NCBI RefSeq assembly: GCF_008001035.1
Contig: NZ_CP042856.1
Span: forward strand, 1,736,001 to 1,800,000
Direction: 5' to 3'
Length of the DNA stretch: 64,000 nucleotides
Source: Salinibacterium sp. dk2585
GTDB lineage: Bacteria > Actinomycetota > Actinomycetes > Actinomycetales > Microbacteriaceae
Shown here: positions 22,115 through 30,301 of the stretch, piece after piece
Layout: every line of letters begins with the position of its first letter
Position numbering within the stretch: position 1 is the first letter of the stretch
Notes under the pieces: model-generated
What the model saw: only the letters and a program-made list of their open reading frames with translations
Database searches by the model: none
What the model was told of the DNA's origin: nothing
Translations under genes and position numbers: made by a program

Positions 22115-22708
22115 CCGGGTCGAGCCCTCCACAGCCGCCGTGGAGGAGCGCCTCTTCTTCACGGCCCCTGCGATGCCGCTCGCGATCATGTAGCCGGCAT
22201 AGAGGAACAGGCCGATAGCGATTGTCGGGACGATCCATGCGCGATTCGCACCATTGACGAGGTTGTTGACATAGCCGATCCACGGCACTGAGTACCAGAG
22301 CTCGCCCTGCACCTGCACGGGGAGCACAGGCGCTGCGTCCTCGACGTCGTTGTTGTCCCCCTTCGTCGTGAACGTGCGCGTGCCATCCGATGAATTGATG
22401 ATGCCCGTCACGCGGTGGGTGACGACCCCCTCCTTGCCGGATTCGATCTGGTAGGTGATCACGTCGCCCACCTTGACCTGCATGGGGTCGACAGGGCGCA
22501 CGATGACAAGCGTTCCCGGTGGGAGCTTCGGTTCCATGGAACTGGTCAGCACCGTGAGGGGGGTTGCTCCCACCGCCATCGGGACCACGATGACGAGGAG
22601 ACCGAGGAGCACGACGAAAGCGAGCAGGCCTGCACTCGCACCGACACCTAGGGAGTACAGGATCCCGCGAGGTGTAGCCTCGTCGGTCTGCGCTCGCTTG
22701 CCAGTCAC
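22064..22708 (-). CDS. Signal peptidase I, SipW/archaeal type
   Basis: A 214-residue membrane-bound signal peptidase of the S26B branch. An N-terminal helix (GLLAFVVLLGLLVIVVPMAV) precedes the catalytic serine in TSSMEPKLPPG (about residue 57); the second catalytic residue is histidine in VVTHRVTG (about residue 98), where classical bacterial enzymes have lysine. A second helix (IVPTIAIGLFLYAGYMIASG) and a basic tail close the protein. GTG start overlaps the upstream gene stop (GTGA). It is the last gene of a cassette of exported proteins with unusual signal peptides and is very likely their dedicated processing enzyme, as SipW is for TasA. Confidence 0.92.
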   Translation of the reverse strand: MTGKRAQTDEATPRGILYSLGVGASAGLLAFVVLLGLLVIVVPMAVGATPLTVLTSSMEPKLPPGTLVIVRPVDPMQVKVGDVITYQIESGKEGVVTHRVTGIINSSDGTRTFTTKGDNNDVEDAAPVLPVQVQGELWYSVPWIGYVNNLVNGANRAWIVPTIAIGLFLYAGYMIASGIAGAVKKRRSSTAAVEGSTRSAGDVEHERVGDAHQV

Positions 22709-23568
22709 GGGGCACCTCCCGCCTCGGCCGGGCCCGCCGGCCCCGCCGGTCCCTGGGCAGCCTCATCCTTCTTGCGGCGCCTCCCGAGCAGGAAGACTAG
22801 GCCGCCCGCGGCCATCGCACCCACCAGGATCAGCACCAGGTATTCCTCGAACAGCTGCCACGTATTGGGGTCGATGACGATCCCCCCGGGCAGGTTGAGC
22901 ACCGGCAGGTCTCCCGGGGCTTGCGGAACCTCCGTCGCAGGGGCCGTGGTTGAGGACACCCCGATGGCCTGCCCCGGCCCCTCGGGGCCACGGCCGGGCG
23001 CACCCACGACTCCGATCGACACATCGCTGCCGCCGCAGCTCGTGGCGGGCAAGCTCCCTGGCCTCGTGTCGCTCAGCGCCGCGGCGAGCGCCACCGTTGC
23101 CGTGCCCCCCTGCCCAAGCATGCCGTCGAGGTTGCCGAAGTGAAGCAGCGTATCGACCCGGATCGCCTGGCCCGGCAGTAGCACGGTCCCCTCGTTCAGG
23201 ACCCAGCAGGGTTGCGCGAGGCTGACGGCAGAGCGCGGTCCCTGGCTTCCGCCGACGGTGGCCTGGAGCGTGAGCGCATTGGCGAAGTCGAGGTCGTCGA
23301 AGGTGACGCCCTCAAGGGTGACGCGCAGATAGCCGGCCTCGTCCCCGCTATTGCGGAGCCAGAACGACTCGAGTTCCTCGTCGCCCGGCACCACGGCGCC
23401 GAGCGAATCGAAGAGCACGCCAGTGAAGTTCTTGGAATAGCTCGTGCCGTCCGCGCTCACCTCAAGGTTTCCGGATGCTGCGTGCGCGGGCAGCGCGCCA
23501 CCCGCCAGCATCGCGGCGACCGTCATTGCACCCAGGGCCAACGCTCCGACTGCTTTCCGCCGCGTCAT
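22705..23568 (-). CDS. Exported protein with C-terminal membrane anchor (SipW cassette)
   Basis: A 287-residue surface protein. ATG 23568 overlaps the previous stop (ATGA) and gives a signal peptide (MTRRKAVGALALGAMTVAAM, then PAHAASG). The exported part is a beta-rich domain (YSKNFTGVLFDSLGAVVPGD, FWLRNSGDEAGYLRV) like the TasA/camelysin-type fold of neighbours, followed by a Pro/Gly/Thr-rich linker, a membrane helix (LVLILVGAMAAGGLVFLLG) and a basic tail RRRKK. This order looks like a wall/membrane anchor, but there is no LPxTG motif, so sortase attachment is unlikely. It may anchor the fibre or layer built by the other cassette proteins. Confidence 0.75.
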   Translation of the reverse strand: MTRRKAVGALALGAMTVAAMLAGGALPAHAASGNLEVSADGTSYSKNFTGVLFDSLGAVVPGDEELESFWLRNSGDEAGYLRVTLEGVTFDDLDFANALTLQATVGGSQGPRSAVSLAQPCWVLNEGTVLLPGQAIRVDTLLHFGNLDGMLGQGGTATVALAAALSDTRPGSLPATSCGGSDVSIGVVGAPGRGPEGPGQAIGVSSTTAPATEVPQAPGDLPVLNLPGGIVIDPNTWQLFEEYLVLILVGAMAAGGLVFLLGRRRKKDEAAQGPAGPAGPAEAGGAP

Positions 23569-24506
23569 CCGATCGCTCCGCAGCGCACATCGTTGCCGGG
23601 GACGAAGCCGATGGGGTCGTAAGTCGTCACCGTGAGGGGGTTCGACGGTTCGGATTGGACCGAGCCCGCGAATGCGCGCACCGTGATCGTTCCGCCCTGG
23701 GTGATCACCGCGGTACTGCCGTTGGCGGTGAACTCGGTCCCCGTGATCGCGGAACCGATGGCGGCGCCATTCCGGTAGAGCCGGTAGGACGTTGCGCCGG
23801 GAACAGCCGTCCACACGATGCGGGCCGTGTCGTAGGTGTAGAGGAGGGTCCAACGCGTCCCGTTGATGCAATCCACGATCCTCGGCGCCGCAAGGCCGGC
23901 AACGTTCTGCGTGAACGATCGGGTCGTGCTCGGATCCGTCGCGGTCCAGTTGTCGCCAACCCGGCCGGAGAACGTCAGGGTGGGTGTCAGGGAGAGGCCG
24001 GCCACCTCCCCCAGCGTTCCCGTCAACGTCGTTGCGACGCAGAGCACGACGGAGCCGGCAGCGGGAACCGTGCCGAGCCCCGCGGGGAGCGACAGGATTG
24101 AAGCTGACAGGCTCGCCGACGCCTTCACTGTCGGCGCCGCCGGAATGGAGGCGGGGCACGTGCTACCGGACCTGGCCCACACCGTGAGAGTGACGTTGGC
24201 TGCGGGGAGTGCGCCGGTCGTCGCAATGGCGACAGACGTAAGAGGGAGGGCGACCGACCCCGAGTTGCTCAACGTGACGGGCACGATCTTCGAACTCTCG
24301 ACGCTCGTGTAGGTGTGGGCGAGGTTCGGGATGCCAGAACTGGCGAGCGTGATGGTGCCGTTCGACGCCGCGGAGGACGCGGTCGTGGTGGCCCTCCAGG
24401 CCGCGAAGCTCACGGTGGAGCCCATCGCCAGGATGAGGGCAAGGGCGATGGCGATCGTCGTGCGAGGGCGGATCAGCCGCGCCGCGCGTCCGCTGGCATC
24501 GTTCAC
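23565..24506 (-). CDS. SipW-type exported protein with FnIII-like end
   Basis: A 313-residue exported protein. The GTG at 24506 overlaps the upstream stop (GTGA) and yields the N-terminus VNDASGRAARLIRP followed by a helix (TIAIALALILAMGSTVSFAAW). The A-A-W-x-A motif right after the helix and the following Thr/Ser/Ala-rich stretch are typical of alternate signal peptides cut by SipW-like enzymes. The first 190 residues form repeated beta strands with paired cysteines; the last 90 resemble a fibronectin type III fold (RIVWTAVPGATSYRLYRNGA). Likely a surface or matrix protein. No catalytic motif is seen. Confidence 0.72.
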   Translation of the reverse strand: MNDASGRAARLIRPRTTIAIALALILAMGSTVSFAAWRATTTASSAASNGTITLASSGIPNLAHTYTSVESSKIVPVTLSNSGSVALPLTSVAIATTGALPAANVTLTVWARSGSTCPASIPAAPTVKASASLSASILSLPAGLGTVPAAGSVVLCVATTLTGTLGEVAGLSLTPTLTFSGRVGDNWTATDPSTTRSFTQNVAGLAAPRIVDCINGTRWTLLYTYDTARIVWTAVPGATSYRLYRNGAAIGSAITGTEFTANGSTAVITQGGTITVRAFAGSVQSEPSNPLTVTTYDPIGFVPGNDVRCGAIG

Positions 24507-25036
24507 TGCTGCACTCCGCTCAGTGTGATCGTGAACTGCGTGCTCTGTCCCGCAGCCCCGAGTGCCGCCGATGCGGGCATCTGGGCGACGAAGCACAGCG
24601 TCGCCGACTGGCCGGGCTGCACGGTCGCAAGGGCGGTCCCGAGGGGTGCCCCTGCTGCGGGCAGGCCACTGCAGTCGCCGGCGGCGACCCCGCCCACGAG
24701 CGCAGCGGCCGCGTTTGAGCTGGCGACCGACGAGGCGGAGACGCTGAGCGCCACATCGCCGGTGTTGCTCACGGTGAACGGTGATCGCTGCACGAGCCCG
24801 GGCGAGAAGTTGGTCATTGCGGTGGGAGCCGTCGCGGTCAGGCGCGCGCTGCCTGCGGTGACCATCACGCCCGCTCCCGAACTCGTCGAAGCGTTGAGGT
24901 AGGCGTAGGTGCCGCCGGTGCCCAGGGCACCGATCACGACGGCCACGCCTACGCTGAGTACGAGGCTCAGGATCCTACTGAGGACATTCGAGGGGCGCCG
25001 AGAGCCGGCGGTCGTGGGCTGCATTGCTTCCGTCAC
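24503..25036 (-). CDS. SipW-type exported protein, TasA/camelysin-like
   Basis: A 177-residue exported protein. The GTG at 25036 is favoured over the GTG at 25045 because GGAGG directly abuts the latter but lies 8 bases from the former. N-terminal helix (ILSLVLSVGVAVVIGALGTG), then GTYAYLNASTSS, the A-Y-L-N-A form of the alternate signal cleavage region, and a beta-rich domain with FTVSNTGDVALSVS, a repeat theme shared with the 313-residue neighbour. It probably belongs to the same extracellular assembly. Confidence 0.72.
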   Translation of the reverse strand: MTEAMQPTTAGSRRPSNVLSRILSLVLSVGVAVVIGALGTGGTYAYLNASTSSGAGVMVTAGSARLTATAPTAMTNFSPGLVQRSPFTVSNTGDVALSVSASSVASSNAAAALVGGVAAGDCSGLPAAGAPLGTALATVQPGQSATLCFVAQMPASAALGAAGQSTQFTITLSGVQQ

Positions 25037-25131
25037 GATCGTCACCTCCTCGAGTTCCTGTCTTCTTCGTGCTGTTACCTGTAGACGCCGGGGTGCCGGG
25101 CACGCTGCGTGGCAGCGTGCCCGACTGGACG

Positions 25132-25707
25132 TCAGTTGGTCTGCGAGACCGTGACGGCGAAGCCGCTGAGGTCCACGCGGCCCGCCATCGCTGCGTTCTC
25201 AGCACCATCGGCACCGTTCGGGAATGTGATGGTGGCCGACACGGTGACGTCGGTGGTTCCGGTGTTGACGGCCAGCGTCGAGCCGGACGTGCCGTCGACG
25301 GCGAATGTGGCGCTGCTGCCGAGAAGGTTCGCGAGGGCGGTGTCTGCGGTCGTGGGCGAGCTGGGCACGGAGATGGCCGAGCCGGACAGCTCGAGCTCGG
25401 CCTCCAGGTTGTCGCCCGTCGCGGTGACCGTGAAGTCACGCGAGAAGGTCAGCTGGTCGCCGGGAACAGCGCGGAAGGTGGCGATGTTCGCGACCGTCTG
25501 CGGAGCGCCAGTGCCGTTCTTGACGGTCCAGGTGCCGTCGCTGCCAGCCTTGGCCTGCACGTTCAGCGTGCCCGCCGTGATGGTCGCGGAGCTACCGGTG
25601 TTGGCCGCCGACACGGATGAGTTCCATGAGGCGAGCGTGCCCGCGCCACCGAGGAGCAGTGCAATGCCAGCTGCGCCGGCGATGGAGCCCTTGAGAAGCT
25701 TGTTCAT
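25132..25707 (-). CDS. Alternate-signal exported protein, cassette lead gene
   Basis: A 191-residue exported protein and first gene of the SipW cassette. ATG 25707 follows AAAGGA with good spacing. The signal is MNKLLKGSIAGAAGIALLLG, then GTLASWNSSVSAANTGSSAT, whose L-A-S-W-N motif matches actinobacterial alternate-signal proteins found beside SipW-like peptidases. The mature part is rich in Thr, Ser and Val with alternating strand patterns (TFSRDFTVTATGDNLEAELEL). No cysteines. By analogy with TasA or camelysin it may form fibres or a surface coat, and as lead gene with its own leader and a 95-base gap before the next gene it may be the most abundant product. Confidence 0.78.
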   Translation of the reverse strand: MNKLLKGSIAGAAGIALLLGGAGTLASWNSSVSAANTGSSATITAGTLNVQAKAGSDGTWTVKNGTGAPQTVANIATFRAVPGDQLTFSRDFTVTATGDNLEAELELSGSAISVPSSPTTADTALANLLGSSATFAVDGTSGSTLAVNTGTTDVTVSATITFPNGADGAENAAMAGRVDLSGFAVTVSQTN

Positions 25708-26104
25708 GATGTTTCCTTTCGCTGGACATCGCGAAGGATGCCGGGTTGGGTGGCCCGATGCGCGCACGCTGACGCCGCCCCGGGTAGGGCCTGTGGCGTG
25801 CGTGCAAGACGATTCGGGTTGTCTTGTATGGGTTTCCTCGCGGGGGTCTAGGCCGCTCGGGTCGTGGTGCTGGTAAGGCTTGGGATGAGCGATCCACCAT
25901 CCGATATTCCGCTCAGGGTGTTCCCCCGCACATGACTGTACGAACGTGTCTGTCCTGCCGCATCGAATCTCTGTCCCCAATCGTGGGGGTCCCCCTAAAT
26001 ACGGACCCATCTCGTCCCCCGAATCCGGCGAAATGTCCCCCTAAAGCCCTGTGGATGCCGCTCTTCCCTCCCTGCGCGAGGAGGGAGCGAGTACGGTCAA
26101 GATC
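25708..26104. promoter_or_regulatory. Divergent intergenic region of the SipW cassette and glgE
   Basis: A 397-base region without a gene, between the divergent SipW cassette (minus) and glgE (plus); it must hold both promoters. The part next to the cassette contains the AAAGGA ribosome site. The distal part, 25971-26046, holds four spaced copies of a C-run motif (next entry). No convincing -35/-10 pair was found for either direction. Confidence 0.5.
25971..26046 (-). repeat. Four spaced GGGGGAC-type direct repeats
   Basis: Read on the minus strand, four related boxes occur: TTTAGGGGGACA, TTCGGGGGACG, TTTAGGGGGACC and TTGGGGACAG, spaced about 18-24 bases apart. Two of them share the same 10 bases TTTAGGGGGA followed by C. 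They lie 265-340 bases upstream of the cassette lead gene and just ahead of glgE. The spacing near two helical turns suggests repeated binding of one activator or repressor. The regulator is unknown. Confidence 0.45.
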
Positions 26105-28144
26105 GTGGCTACACCGAAACCGACCCCCCAGCTCGCGACGGCCGACTACACACCGAAGACTGGCCGCATCGCCATCCGCGACCGCAGCCCACAGCAGCCG
26201 GAGAACCAGTGGCCAGCCAAGTCATTCGTGGGCGAAGTCGTGCCCTTCGAGGCGACCGTCTTCATGGAGGGCCACGACATCCTTCGCGTCGACATCCTCC
26301 TCAGTGACCCCCTTGGCGCGCAGGAGAGGCACCGGATGCGCCCGGTCGCCCCAGGTACCGACCGCTGGCGTGCCGAGGCGCAGGTCTCCGCGCCCGGGGT
26401 ATGGACGTGGAGCGTGCGGGCCGCGGTTGACGAATGGGCCACCTGGTTGCACAACGCCAAGATCAAGGTGCCCGCCGGCATCGACGCTGAGCTCATGATG
26501 GCGGAGGGGGCCGCGATGCTGTCGGCATCGGCGAGCGCCATCCCCGCACTCAAGGACGCGGCGACCGTGCTCGCGAACACGAAGCTCTCGCCGATGGAGC
26601 GCTTGGCTGCGGCATCCGACTCCAGGCTTGCTGCCGAGATAGAGCGCACCCCGATCACGAGCCGTACGACCCTCAGCCTGCCGCTGGACCTCCGCGTCGA
26701 GCGCACGCGTGCTGCGGTCGGCAGCTGGTACGAGTTCTTCCCCCGCTCGGAAGGCGCCAAGCAGAAGAAGGACGGCACCTTCAAGAGCGGCACGTTCCGC
26801 ACTGCGGCCCGCCGCCTCCCGGCCGTCGCCGCGATGGGCTTCGACGTCGTCTACCTCCCGCCGATCCACCCCATCGGCACCGCCTTCCGCAAGGGACCCA
26901 ACAACACGCTGCATGCCGGGCCGAACGACCCCGGTTCCCCTTGGGCGATCGGCGCGAAAGAAGGCGGGCACGACGCCGTCCATCCAGACCTCGGCACCCT
27001 CACCGACTTCAAAGCGTTCGTGGCGACCGCGAAGAAGGCCGGGCTCGAGATCGCGCTTGACCTTGCCCTCCAGTGCTCCCCCGATCACCCGTGGGTCACG
27101 GAGCATCCCGAGTGGTTCACGACGCGGGTCGACGGCTCGATCGCCTACGCCGAGAACCCGCCCAAGAAGTACCAGGACATTTACCCGCTCAACTTCGACA
27201 ACGACCCCGAGGGCCTCAGCCGCGAGGTGCTGCGCATCGTCGAGCACTGGATCGCGACGGGCGTGCAGATCTTCCGCGTCGACAATCCCCACACCAAGCC
27301 GCTGTGGTTCTGGGAGTGGCTGCTGCACGAGGTCAACAGCAAGCATCCTGATGTCGTCTTCCTGGCGGAGGCCTTCACACGCCCAGCGATGCTGCGCTCG
27401 CTGGCGCAGGTCGGCTTCCAGCAGTCGTACACCTACTTCACCTGGCGCAACACGAAGGAGGAGCTCGAGGAGTACCTCACGGAACTCACGCGCGAGACCG
27501 CTGACTACTTGCGGCCCAACTTCTTCGTCAACACCCCTGACATCCTCACGGAGTACCTGCAGTTCGGCGGGCCGGCCGCCTACAAGGTGCGCGCTGCGAT
27601 CGCCGCGACCTCGTCGCCGACCTGGGGTGTGTACTCCGGCTATGAGCTGTTCGAGGATGTCGCGCGCCCGGGTTCCGAGGAGAACATCGACAACGAGAAA
27701 TACGAGTACAAGGTTCGCGACTGGGAGGCCGCCGAGGCGGAGGGTCGCTCGCTTGCGCCCTACCTGCGCCAGCTCAACCGCATCCGCTCGGAGCACCCCG
27801 CGCTTCGACAACTGCGAAACCTCGATGTGCACTGGAGCGATGACGACTCGATCCTCGTCTACAGCAAGTACCTCGACGGGCAATACATTCGCTCTGGCCA
27901 GTCGGACGGGCTCATCATCGTCGCGAACGTCGACCCGCACGCGGTGAGGGAGACCATGGTGCACCTCGACCTCACGCGCCTCGGCCTGCAACACGGCGAC
28001 GAGTACGAAGTGACCGATCTCCTCACAAAGCAGCGCTTCACCTGGTCGAGCGACAACTTCGTGCGGCTCGACCCGTTCACAGAGCCCGTGCACATCCTGC
28101 GCGTTGACTACCGGAGCACGAGTGAAGAGAGCGCCAAGGCATGA
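26105..28144 (+). CDS. glgE: Maltose-1-phosphate maltosyltransferase
   Basis: GlgE (about 679 residues) extends alpha-1,4-glucan chains from alpha-maltose-1-phosphate. It shows the N-terminal domain GRIAIRDRSPQQPENQWPAK with FVGEVVPFEATVFMEGHD, and a GH13_3 barrel: VYLPPIHPIG, the nucleophile aspartate in FRVDNPHTKPLWFWEWLL, the glutamate in DVVFLAEAFTRPAM, and the QSYTYFTWRN segment typical of GlgE. The start is uncertain: GTG 26105 fits the family N-terminus, GTG 26051 would add 18 residues; the only G-rich site is too far from 26105. It overlaps glgB by four bases (ATGA), the usual glgE-glgB pair. Confidence 0.95.
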   Translation: MATPKPTPQLATADYTPKTGRIAIRDRSPQQPENQWPAKSFVGEVVPFEATVFMEGHDILRVDILLSDPLGAQERHRMRPVAPGTDRWRAEAQVSAPGVWTWSVRAAVDEWATWLHNAKIKVPAGIDAELMMAEGAAMLSASASAIPALKDAATVLANTKLSPMERLAAASDSRLAAEIERTPITSRTTLSLPLDLRVERTRAAVGSWYEFFPRSEGAKQKKDGTFKSGTFRTAARRLPAVAAMGFDVVYLPPIHPIGTAFRKGPNNTLHAGPNDPGSPWAIGAKEGGHDAVHPDLGTLTDFKAFVATAKKAGLEIALDLALQCSPDHPWVTEHPEWFTTRVDGSIAYAENPPKKYQDIYPLNFDNDPEGLSREVLRIVEHWIATGVQIFRVDNPHTKPLWFWEWLLHEVNSKHPDVVFLAEAFTRPAMLRSLAQVGFQQSYTYFTWRNTKEELEEYLTELTRETADYLRPNFFVNTPDILTEYLQFGGPAAYKVRAAIAATSSPTWGVYSGYELFEDVARPGSEENIDNEKYEYKVRDWEAAEAEGRSLAPYLRQLNRIRSEHPALRQLRNLDVHWSDDDSILVYSKYLDGQYIRSGQSDGLIIVANVDPHAVRETMVHLDLTRLGLQHGDEYEVTDLLTKQRFTWSSDNFVRLDPFTEPVHILRVDYRSTSEESAKA

Positions 28145-30297
28145 CGCGCGACACCACCCTCGAAACCGGCACCATCCTCGCGATCGCTGAGGGGCGGCAT
28201 CCGCACCCCCACAGCGTGCTGGGGCAGCATGAGCGCGATGGCAACGTCGTCATCCGGGCGCTACGACCCCTCGCCGCAGCGGTCGAGGCGGTCTTCGACG
28301 ACGGCGCACGCCTGGCACTCGCGCATGTCGCTGACGGGTTGTGGCAGGCTAGCGCATCAGCCCCCGCGCGCCCCTACCGGCTCGAGACCCGCTACGAGGG
28401 TGCCCCCGCGTGGATCGCCCATGACCCCTACCGCTTCGGGCCCACCCTCGGCGAGATGGACGTGTACCTGTTTGGCGAGGGCCGACACGAAGAACTGTGG
28501 CGGATGCTCGGGGCCCGCTTCACGACGCACGAGGGCGTCGAGGGCACGGCGTTCGCCGTGTGGGCACCGCACGCGCGGGCCGTGCGCATCATGGGCGACT
28601 TCAACGGGTGGAATGGCGTCGGTCACGCCATGCGCCGCCTCGACGACAACGGGGTCTGGGAGCTCTTCATCCCCGAGCTCGAGCCAGGCAGCAACTACAA
28701 GTTCGAGATCCTCACCCGCCACGGCGACTGGGTGAGCCGCGCCGACCCCATGGCCCGCTACACCGAGGTACCGCCCAAGACCGCGTCAGTCGTGGGCAGG
28801 AGCAGTTACGAGTGGGGCGACAACGAGTGGCTCGCGCGGCGCGCGGCGCGCGACCCACACAACACGCCCATGAGCGTCTACGAACTCCACCTGGGCTCCT
28901 GGCGTCCCGGGCTCGGCTACCGTGACGTCGCGGATCAGCTCATCGACTACGTGACCGAGCTGGGCTTCACGCACGTCGAGTTCATGCCGCTCGCCGAGCA
29001 TCCCTATGGTCCCTCCTGGGGCTACCAGGTCACCGGTTACTACGCGCCGACGAGCCGTTTCGGTCACCCCGACGACCTGCGTTACCTCATCGACCGCCTC
29101 CACCGGGCGGGCATCGGCGTGCTCATGGACTGGGTGCCCGGCCACTTCCCCAAAGACGAGTGGGCGCTCGCGAACTTCGACGGCATGCCGCTCTACGAGC
29201 ACAGCGACCCACGCCGCGGCGAGCAGCCCGACTGGGGCACGCTCGTATTCAACTTCGGCGACTCCCAGGTGCGAAATTTTCTCGTCGCCAACGCCCTCTA
29301 TTGGCTTGAGGAGTTCCATATCGATGGCCTCCGCGTCGACGCCGTCGCGAGCATGCTCTACCTCGACTACTCGCGCGACGAGTGGTTGCCCAATGAGTTC
29401 GGCGGCCGCGAGAACCTCGAGGCCATCAGCTTCCTGCAGGAGGTCAACGCGACCGCCTACAAGCGCTACCCCGGCATCGTCATGATCGCGGAGGAGTCGA
29501 CCGCGTTCCCGGGCGTCACGCGCCCCACGGCGGGCAACGGCCTCGGCTTCGGCCTCAAGTGGAACATGGGTTGGATGCACGACGCCCTGCAGTACGTCGC
29601 CGTCGATCCCATGTGGCGCTCACACCACCACCACGACATCACCTTCAGCCTGCAGTACGCCTTCAGCGAGAGCTTCCTGCTGCCGATCAGCCATGACGAG
29701 GTCGTGCACGGCAAGGGCTCGCTGCTCGGCAAGATGCCGGGCGACCAGTGGCAGAAGCTCGCGAACGTGCGCGCGTTTCTCGCCTACATGTGGGCGCATC
29801 CGGGCAAGCAGTTGCTCTTCATGGGCCAGGAGTTCGGCCAGCCATCCGAATGGAGCGAGCAGCGCGGACTCGACTGGTGGATTCTCGACCAGCCGGCCCA
29901 CCAGGGGCTGCACCGTCTGGTCGGCGAGCTCAACCGCGTCTACGCGGCTGAGCCCTCACTGTGGCAGAGGGACAATGACCCGCGCGGCTTCCAGTGGCTG
30001 GTCGGCGACGATGCCACCAACAATGTCGTGGCCTTCGTGCGCTGGTCGGCAGACCGGCAGCCGGTCGTCGCGGTCGTGAACTTCTCCGGCATCGCCGTGG
30101 GGCCCTACCGCGTCGGCCTGCCCCAGGCGGGCGAGTGGGTCGAGCTCGTCAACACGGATGCCACGGAGTTCGGCGGCTCGGGCGTCGGCAATTTCGGCAT
30201 GGTCACCGCCGACGAGACACCGTCACACGGGCAGCCGGCATCGGCGGAACTCACGATCCCCCCGCTCGGCGCGCTCTACCTCAAACCGCGCGCGTGA
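28141..30297 (+). CDS. glgB: Glycogen branching enzyme
   Basis: GlgB (718 residues) makes the alpha-1,6 branches in glycogen-like glucan. It has an N-terminal N1 domain, a CBM48 domain (TAFAVWAPHARAVRIMGDF), a GH13 barrel with HVEFMPLAEHPYGPSWGYQ, the nucleophile aspartate in IDGLRVDAVASMLYLDYSR, the acid/base glutamate in IVMIAEESTAFPGVTRP, the ISHDEVVHGKGSLLGKMPGD loop, and an all-beta C-terminal domain. ATG start overlaps the glgE stop (ATGA). Together with GlgE it builds branched glucan, and GlgX encoded 6 kb upstream debranches it. Confidence 0.98.
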   Translation: MTRDTTLETGTILAIAEGRHPHPHSVLGQHERDGNVVIRALRPLAAAVEAVFDDGARLALAHVADGLWQASASAPARPYRLETRYEGAPAWIAHDPYRFGPTLGEMDVYLFGEGRHEELWRMLGARFTTHEGVEGTAFAVWAPHARAVRIMGDFNGWNGVGHAMRRLDDNGVWELFIPELEPGSNYKFEILTRHGDWVSRADPMARYTEVPPKTASVVGRSSYEWGDNEWLARRAARDPHNTPMSVYELHLGSWRPGLGYRDVADQLIDYVTELGFTHVEFMPLAEHPYGPSWGYQVTGYYAPTSRFGHPDDLRYLIDRLHRAGIGVLMDWVPGHFPKDEWALANFDGMPLYEHSDPRRGEQPDWGTLVFNFGDSQVRNFLVANALYWLEEFHIDGLRVDAVASMLYLDYSRDEWLPNEFGGRENLEAISFLQEVNATAYKRYPGIVMIAEESTAFPGVTRPTAGNGLGFGLKWNMGWMHDALQYVAVDPMWRSHHHHDITFSLQYAFSESFLLPISHDEVVHGKGSLLGKMPGDQWQKLANVRAFLAYMWAHPGKQLLFMGQEFGQPSEWSEQRGLDWWILDQPAHQGLHRLVGELNRVYAAEPSLWQRDNDPRGFQWLVGDDATNNVVAFVRWSADRQPVVAVVNFSGIAVGPYRVGLPQAGEWVELVNTDATEFGGSGVGNFGMVTADETPSHGQPASAELTIPPLGALYLKPRA

Positions 30298-30301
30298 CTG
30301 C

